Shown here piece by piece: positions 60,440 through 64,000 of a stretch of DNA of 64,000 bases. This stretch comes from JAJVHZ01 sp041395385. GTDB taxonomy: Bacteria; Pseudomonadota; Gammaproteobacteria; JAJPIJ01. The notes beneath the pieces were generated by a model. The model had not been told where the DNA came from. It saw nothing but the letters and a program-made list of their open reading frames with translations, and did not search any database. How positions within the stretch are numbered: the first letter of the stretch is position 1; every line of letters begins with the position of its first letter. A program made the translations under genes and the position numbers. The stretch spans positions 124,001 to 188,000 of the forward strand of contig JAWLAN010000006.1 of the NCBI GenBank assembly GCA_041395385.1, given 5' to 3'.

Positions 60440-60793
60440 CTATGCGATGGCCGCGCGGGTGTTGCTCGTCGGCCGATCCTCGCTGCGCCCGGCACAGAGG
60501 TAGACCCTGCCGCCATCCACCTTGACCTCGAAGGCACGCGTGCAGCCGTGATCGGCGCCCGTGGCCTCGCCGCTTTCGAGCGAGATCACCCAGTTGTGCA
60601 GCGGACAGGCCACGCGCCTGTCGTAGACGATGCCCTGCGACAGCGGGCCGCCCCTGTGAGGACAGCGATCGCGCAACGCGAACACCTCGTCATCGGCGGT
60701 GCGGAACACCGCGATGTCGCCGAAGGCGGTGCGCACCACGCGCGCGCCCAGGCGCGGGATCTCCTCGAGCCCCCCCACCTCCAGCCAGTTCAT
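60440..60793 (-). CDS. nirD: Nitrite reductase (NAD(P)H) small subunit NirD
   Basis: The 117-residue Rieske-type protein has both cluster motifs intact: CPHRGGPLSQG and CPLHNWVISLESG (C-x-H ... C-xx-H). The ending KVDGGRVYLC is typical of NirD. It partners NirB in reduction of nitrite to ammonium. ATG 60793 overlaps the nirB stop by four bases and has a strong GGGAGGTGG site. The C-terminal tail of about 15 residues is unstructured. Confidence 0.92.
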   Translation of the reverse strand: MNWLEVGGLEEIPRLGARVVRTAFGDIAVFRTADDEVFALRDRCPHRGGPLSQGIVYDRRVACPLHNWVISLESGEATGADHGCTRAFEVKVDGGRVYLCAGRSEDRPTSNTRAAIA

Positions 60794-63234
60794 GCGACCA
60801 CCTCCCTGATCGGCTCGAACTCGCGACGCGCGGTGCCGGCGGCGTGCTCGGCCCAGGGGTCGCGCTGCGCAGTCTGCTGCGATTCGAGAAGGCGCGCCGC
60901 CAATCGCCTGCGATTCCCGGCGTCGTCCACCACGCGCTTCTTCACGAAATCCAGCCCCACCCGCTCTATCCACGGCGCGGTCCGCTCGAGGTAGCGCGCG
61001 TCCTCGCGGTAGAGCTGCATGAAGGCGGCGCAGTGCTCCTCCACCTCATCCATGGTAGCGACCTTGCATAGCAGATCGGTCGCGCGCACCTTCACGCCGC
61101 CGTTGCCGCCGACGTGAAGTTCCCAGCCGGAATCGACGGCCACGACGCCGAAGTCCTTGATCGTCGCCTCGGCGCAGTTGCGCGGGCACCCGGACACCGC
61201 CATCTTGAACTTGTGCGGCGTCCACGATCCCCAGGTCATCTTCTCCAGGCGTATGCCCATGGCGGTGGAGTCCTGGGTGCCGAAGCGGCACCACTGCGAA
61301 CCCACGCAGGTCTTCACCGTGCGCAACGCCTTGCCGTAGGCGTGGCCGGAGACGAAGCCGGCGCGGCCGAGATCGCCCCAGACCTTCGGCAGGTCCTCCT
61401 TCCGCACGCCCAGCAGATCGATGCGCTGCCCGCCGGTGACCTTGACGGTGGCCACCTTGTACCTCTCCGCGACGTCGGCGATCGCCCGCAGCTCGGCCGG
61501 ATTGGTCACCCCGCCCCACATGCGCGGCACCACGGAATAGGTGCCGTCCTTCTGTATGTTGGCGTGCGCGCGCTCGTTGATGAAGCGCGACTGCGGATCG
61601 TCGGCGTACTCCTGCGGCCATGCGCACAGCAGGTAATAGTTGAGCGCCGGACGGCAGTGGTGACAGCCGTCGGCGGTCTTCCACTCGAGAAAACTTCGCA
61701 CCGCGGCGATCGATTTCAGCTCCCGCTCGAGGATCGCCCTGCGCACCTCCTCGTGGGTGTAGTGCGTGCAGGGACACAGCGGCTTGTTCTTGGGCGTGGC
61801 GGTGTAGTCGCCGCCGACGGTCGAGGCGAGCAGCTCCTCCACCAGCCCCGTGCACGATCCGCAGGAGCTGGAGGCCTTGGTGTGCGCGCGCACTTCCTCG
61901 AGCGTGAACAGCTTCTTCTCGACGATCGCCCGGACGATGGTGCCCTTGCACACGCCATTGCAGCCGCAGACCTCGGCGCTGTCCGGCAGCGCCGTGACCT
62001 GCGAGGTGCCGCCGTGCCCGGAGTCGCCGACGTGCGCCTGGCCGAACAGCAGCGTCTCGCGCAGGTGCGAGATGTCCGTGCCGTCCTTCATGAGCTGGAA
62101 ATACCAGGACCCGTCGATGGTGTCCCCGTAGAGCACGGCCCCGGCGATCCTGTTGTCCCTCATCACCAGCTTCTTGTACACGCCGCGCGCGCCGTCCTTG
62201 AAGATCATCTCCTCGGTGCCCTCGCCGCCGGCAAAGTCTCCGGCCGAGAACAGATCGATGCCGGTCACCTTCAGCTTGGTCGAGGTCACCGACCCCGCGT
62301 AGCTGGCGTAGCCGAGCTGCGCGAGGTGGTTGGCGCACACCCTGGCCTGCTCGAACAGCGGCGCGACCAGTCCATAGCTCCGGCCGCGATGCTGCACGCA
62401 TTCGCCGATCGCGTAGACGCGGGGGTCGAAGGTCTGCATGGTGTCGTTGACCAGCACGCCGCGGTCGCACTGCAGGCCCGCGCTCTTCGCCAGGGCGATG
62501 TTGGGGCGTATGCCGACGGCCATCACCACCAGGTCGCAGGCGATCTCCTCGCCGTTGCCGAAGCGCAGGCCGCGCACCCGCGTGTCGCCGAAGATCGCGG
62601 CGGTCTGCCGCTCCATGAGGAATCTCACCCCGCCGCGCTCCAGCTCCGCGCGCAGCAGGCCGGCCGCCGCCGCATCGAGCTGCCGCTCCATCAGCGTCTC
62701 GAGCAGATGCACCACGCTCACCCGCATGCCGCGCTTGAGCAGGCCGTTGGCCGCCTCCAGGCCGAGCAGGCCGCCACCGATCACCACCGCGTGCCCGCCG
62801 CGCCCCGCGGCGTCCAGCATGACCTCGACGTCGCGGATGTCGCGGAAGGTCACGACGCCGGGGAGCTCGCTGCCCGGTACCGGCAGCATGAAGGGATTCG
62901 AACCGGTGGCGAGGATGAGGCGATCGTAGTTCTCGGTGGTGCCGTCCTCGGCGACGACGCACTGGGCCTTGCGATCGATGCGTACGACCTGGCTGCCGGC
63001 ATGCAGGCGTATGCCGTTGTCGGCGTACCACTGCAGATCGTTGATCATGATGTCATCCACGGTCTTCTCGCCCGCGAGCACCGGCGAGAGCAGGATACGG
63101 TTGTAGTTGCCGTATGGTTCCGCGCCGAAGACCGTGATCTGGTACATGTCCGGCGCGAGCGCGAGCAGTTCCTCCAGCGCGCGCACGCCGGCCATGCCGT
63201 TGCCCACCAACACCAGTTTCCGTTTGCTTCGCAT
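60790..63234 (-). CDS. nirB: Nitrite reductase (NAD(P)H) large subunit NirB
   Basis: The 814-residue protein uses FAD, [2Fe-2S], [4Fe-4S] and sirohaem to reduce nitrite to ammonium with NAD(P)H. The FAD fold starts LVLVGNGMAGVRALEELL, with the NADH fold at VVIGGGLLGLEAANGL near 150. BFD-like clusters are CGCNGVCKGTIVRAI and SSSCGSCTGLVEELL near 425-480. The sirohaem/[4Fe-4S] ligands are CVGSQWCRFG near 635 and SGCPRNCAEA near 680. It is complete. Expression is probably governed by the sigma-54 promoter, NtrC-like sites and terminator-containing leader located upstream. Confidence 0.95.
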   Translation of the reverse strand: MRSKRKLVLVGNGMAGVRALEELLALAPDMYQITVFGAEPYGNYNRILLSPVLAGEKTVDDIMINDLQWYADNGIRLHAGSQVVRIDRKAQCVVAEDGTTENYDRLILATGSNPFMLPVPGSELPGVVTFRDIRDVEVMLDAAGRGGHAVVIGGGLLGLEAANGLLKRGMRVSVVHLLETLMERQLDAAAAGLLRAELERGGVRFLMERQTAAIFGDTRVRGLRFGNGEEIACDLVVMAVGIRPNIALAKSAGLQCDRGVLVNDTMQTFDPRVYAIGECVQHRGRSYGLVAPLFEQARVCANHLAQLGYASYAGSVTSTKLKVTGIDLFSAGDFAGGEGTEEMIFKDGARGVYKKLVMRDNRIAGAVLYGDTIDGSWYFQLMKDGTDISHLRETLLFGQAHVGDSGHGGTSQVTALPDSAEVCGCNGVCKGTIVRAIVEKKLFTLEEVRAHTKASSSCGSCTGLVEELLASTVGGDYTATPKNKPLCPCTHYTHEEVRRAILERELKSIAAVRSFLEWKTADGCHHCRPALNYYLLCAWPQEYADDPQSRFINERAHANIQKDGTYSVVPRMWGGVTNPAELRAIADVAERYKVATVKVTGGQRIDLLGVRKEDLPKVWGDLGRAGFVSGHAYGKALRTVKTCVGSQWCRFGTQDSTAMGIRLEKMTWGSWTPHKFKMAVSGCPRNCAEATIKDFGVVAVDSGWELHVGGNGGVKVRATDLLCKVATMDEVEEHCAAFMQLYREDARYLERTAPWIERVGLDFVKKRVVDDAGNRRRLAARLLESQQTAQRDPWAEHAAGTARREFEPIREVVA

Positions 63235-63268
63235 CGAGCCGTTCACTCCCGCGCATGCGTCAGTGCAG

Positions 63269-63326
63269 AAAAACAAGAACGGCGTCCACCTTGGCCGCGC
63301 TCGCGCGCATGAAGGTGGGACGCCGT
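63269..63326 (-). terminator. Intrinsic terminator in the nirB leader (attenuator)
   Basis: On the minus strand ACGGCGTCCCACCTT (63326-63312) pairs with AAGGTGGACGCCGT (63292-63279), about 14 pairs with one bulged C. A TCTTGTTTTT tract follows. The structure ends 35 bases before the nirB ATG and lies downstream of the predicted promoter, so it would stop transcription before nirB unless antiterminated. The 19-base loop is itself GC-rich. This layout is known for nitrate/nitrite assimilation leaders controlled by NasR or NasT. Confidence 0.75.
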
Positions 63327-63332
63327 TGTCCC

Positions 63333-63401
63333 GGGGCCACCGGCCCCACGATGATTGACAGGACCCTTCGTCGGGTCTCGGAATCGCCACACGCGATTCC
63401 G
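63333..63401 (-). ncRNA. nirB leader hairpins P1 and P2, possible ANTAR-protein target
   Basis: Read 5' to 3' on the minus strand there are three hairpins. P1 (63401-63379) is CGGAATCGC-GTGTG-GCGATTCCG, nine pairs. P2 (63377-63362) is GACCC-GACGAA-GGGTC, five pairs closing a six-base loop. A GGGGCC/GGCCCC hairpin (63347-63333) follows just before the terminator. ANTAR regulators such as NasR and NasT bind tandem hairpins with six-base loops having A1 and G4. P2 has the six-base loop and G4 but not A1, and P1 has a five-base loop, so the match is partial. Confidence 0.5.
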
Positions 63402-63415
63402 CTCGTGCGGGCAAT

Positions 63416-63431
63416 TGCAGAAACGGTGCCA
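63416..63431 (-). promoter_or_regulatory. Sigma-54 (-24/-12) promoter of nirBD-nasA
   Basis: The minus-strand sequence TGGCACCGTTTCTGCA fits the RpoN consensus TGGCACG-N4-TTGCW at ten of twelve defined positions, and the GG and GC doublets are exactly ten bases apart. The predicted transcription start is near 63405, four bases before hairpin P1. NtrC-like sites lie at the expected upstream distance. Confidence 0.7.
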
Positions 63432-63505
63432 GCTGCGGCAATCCGCTAAGCGCTTGTTTCTCTGCATGCCGGTGACGCGCGCTTCCGCCCCTGCCACGCG
63501 CCGCC

Positions 63506-63520
63506 GCCTCGCCATGGTGC
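63506..63520. promoter_or_regulatory. NtrC-like binding site 1 (about -108)
   Basis: GCCTC-GCCAT-GGTGC has a perfect right half and a 3/5 left half of the NtrC dyad GCACC-N5-GGTGC. Its centre is about 108 bases upstream of the predicted sigma-54 start. It lies right after the 3' end of the upstream kinase gene. Confidence 0.45.
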
Positions 63521-63535
63521 AGGCGCGGTTCGATC

Positions 63536-63550
63536 GCACAGCGGCGGTGC
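63536..63550. promoter_or_regulatory. NtrC-like binding site 2 (about -138)
   Basis: GCACA-GCGGC-GGTGC matches nine of ten bases of the NtrC dyad GCACC-N5-GGTGC. Its centre is 30 bases (about three helical turns) from site 1 and about 138 bases upstream of the predicted start. This is close to the -108/-140 arrangement of the E. coli glnA enhancer. Confidence 0.6.
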
Positions 63551-63605
63551 GCAGGCTCGCGCCGCCATGCCGGCGCGGCAAGCGGGGTCGCGCCACGGCC
63601 GCGAA

Positions 63606-64000
63606 CTAATCCCGAAGCAGCAGCGTGACGAGGTTGGCGAGCAGCAGCAGCACGGCGGTGAGCTTCCAGAACAACACCGGGTTGCGCTCGATCAACGGCG
63701 GCCTGAGCTCGGCCACCAGCGATCGGTTGGGATGGCGCAGATCGTGGAGAAACTCCGAGAGTTCCCCGTAGCGCTGCGCGGGCAGCGGGTGCACCGCCTT
63801 GCGCAGCGCGCCGTCCACCCAGTTGGCGACATCGGGGCGATGCTCCCCGATCGGCGTGTAGTGACGAGCCGCGCGCGCGGCGCGCCAGTCCTCGGCCATC
63901 GGGCCGTAGGGCAGCCGGCCGGCGAGCATCTCGTAGGCGATGACGCCCAGCGCGTAGATATCCGAGCGGTTGTCGCCCGCCTCGCCGGCCAGGTACTCCG
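63606..64000 (-). CDS. Serine/threonine protein kinase (likely kinase-phosphatase), C-terminal part
   Basis: The 5' part is beyond the window; about 131 residues are visible. It contains kinase subdomain IX-XI (GDNRSDIYALGVIAYEMLAG, then RLPYGPM), the family-specific PDVANWVDGALRKAVHPLPA, and a single C-terminal membrane helix (WKLTAVLLLLANLVTLLL). In Pseudomonas a bifunctional PP2C-kinase protein of this form is encoded next to nirB in the nitrate assimilation cluster, so the missing N-terminus is probably a PP2C phosphatase plus the kinase N-lobe. Its stop is 371 bases before nirB. Confidence 0.85.
   Translation of the reverse strand, partial: EYLAGEAGDNRSDIYALGVIAYEMLAGRLPYGPMAEDWRAARAARHYTPIGEHRPDVANWVDGALRKAVHPLPAQRYGELSEFLHDLRHPNRSLVAELRPPLIERNPVLFWKLTAVLLLLANLVTLLLRD

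Noticed and set aside
1..64000. CRISPR array, integrase, prophage or insertion sequence
   Set aside because: No regular spaced repeats, transposase or recombinase motifs, or attachment-site duplications were found; the window is mostly core chromosome.

Overview
The window is a GC-rich (about two-thirds GC by eye) chromosomal segment of a gammaproteobacterium. Markers for this are the ubiG-mupP pair, CmoA, the SdhE-YgfZ pair, DsbB, the ffh-ypjD-corB block, Prc, AvtA, Lhr, and a pgaABCD operon. The SdhB iron-sulfur protein and a DUF1674 (SdhAF4-like) protein resemble the alphaproteobacterial/mitochondrial type, so a deep-branching or environmental GC-rich lineage is more likely than an enteric one. 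No rRNA, tRNA, CRISPR array, prophage or insertion sequence was recognised.

Layout. 0-7.3 kb: the end of a glutamine synthetase family gene, an ICMT-like membrane methyltransferase, cmoA, a class III nucleotide cyclase with an FHA domain followed by a PP2C phosphatase, a small membrane protein, an orphan EAL protein, ubiG, mupP and a squalene/phytoene-synthase-like gene. 7.5-14.6 kb: a YgfX-like gene and pgaABCD (poly-beta-1,6-GlcNAc synthesis and export). 14.9-20 kb: an SdhAF4-like gene, sdhCDAB and nnrS. 20-24 kb: a low-GC gene for a four-repeat small protein with its own operator, an SDR, secreted proteins and hisN. 24-31 kb: sdhE-ygfZ-dsbB, ffh, ypjD, a CorB-like transporter and a PilZ protein. 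31-45.5 kb: secreted or membrane proteins, a hydrolase, a PQQ-type sugar dehydrogenase, prc, a diguanylate cyclase, the NYN-avtA-AKR operon, an M16 protease and an FHA protein. 45.6-56.6 kb, minus strand: lhr, a PilZ/DUF1631/GGDEF/EAL giant, a Ser/Thr kinase with a cyclic-nucleotide-binding domain, and glycerate kinase with a histone-like tail. 56.7-64 kb: a site-2 protease and the nitrate assimilation operon nirB-nirD-nasA, preceded by a Ser/Thr kinase gene cut by the window end.

Two themes stand out. First, the region upstream of nirB carries a complete-looking nitrogen-control array. It has two NtrC-like dyads near -108 and -138, a sigma-54 -24/-12 promoter, two leader hairpins starting at about +5, and an intrinsic terminator before nirB. 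This suggests dual control: NtrC activation plus ANTAR (NasT/NasR-type) antitermination.

Second, many signalling parts occur together: a cyclase with FHA, PP2C, a kinase with a cNMP-binding domain, a separate FHA protein, PilZ proteins, GGDEF and EAL. They could link cyclic nucleotides, phosphothreonine and c-di-GMP, possibly to the pga exopolysaccharide operon. That link is inference from domain content, not shown by the sequence.
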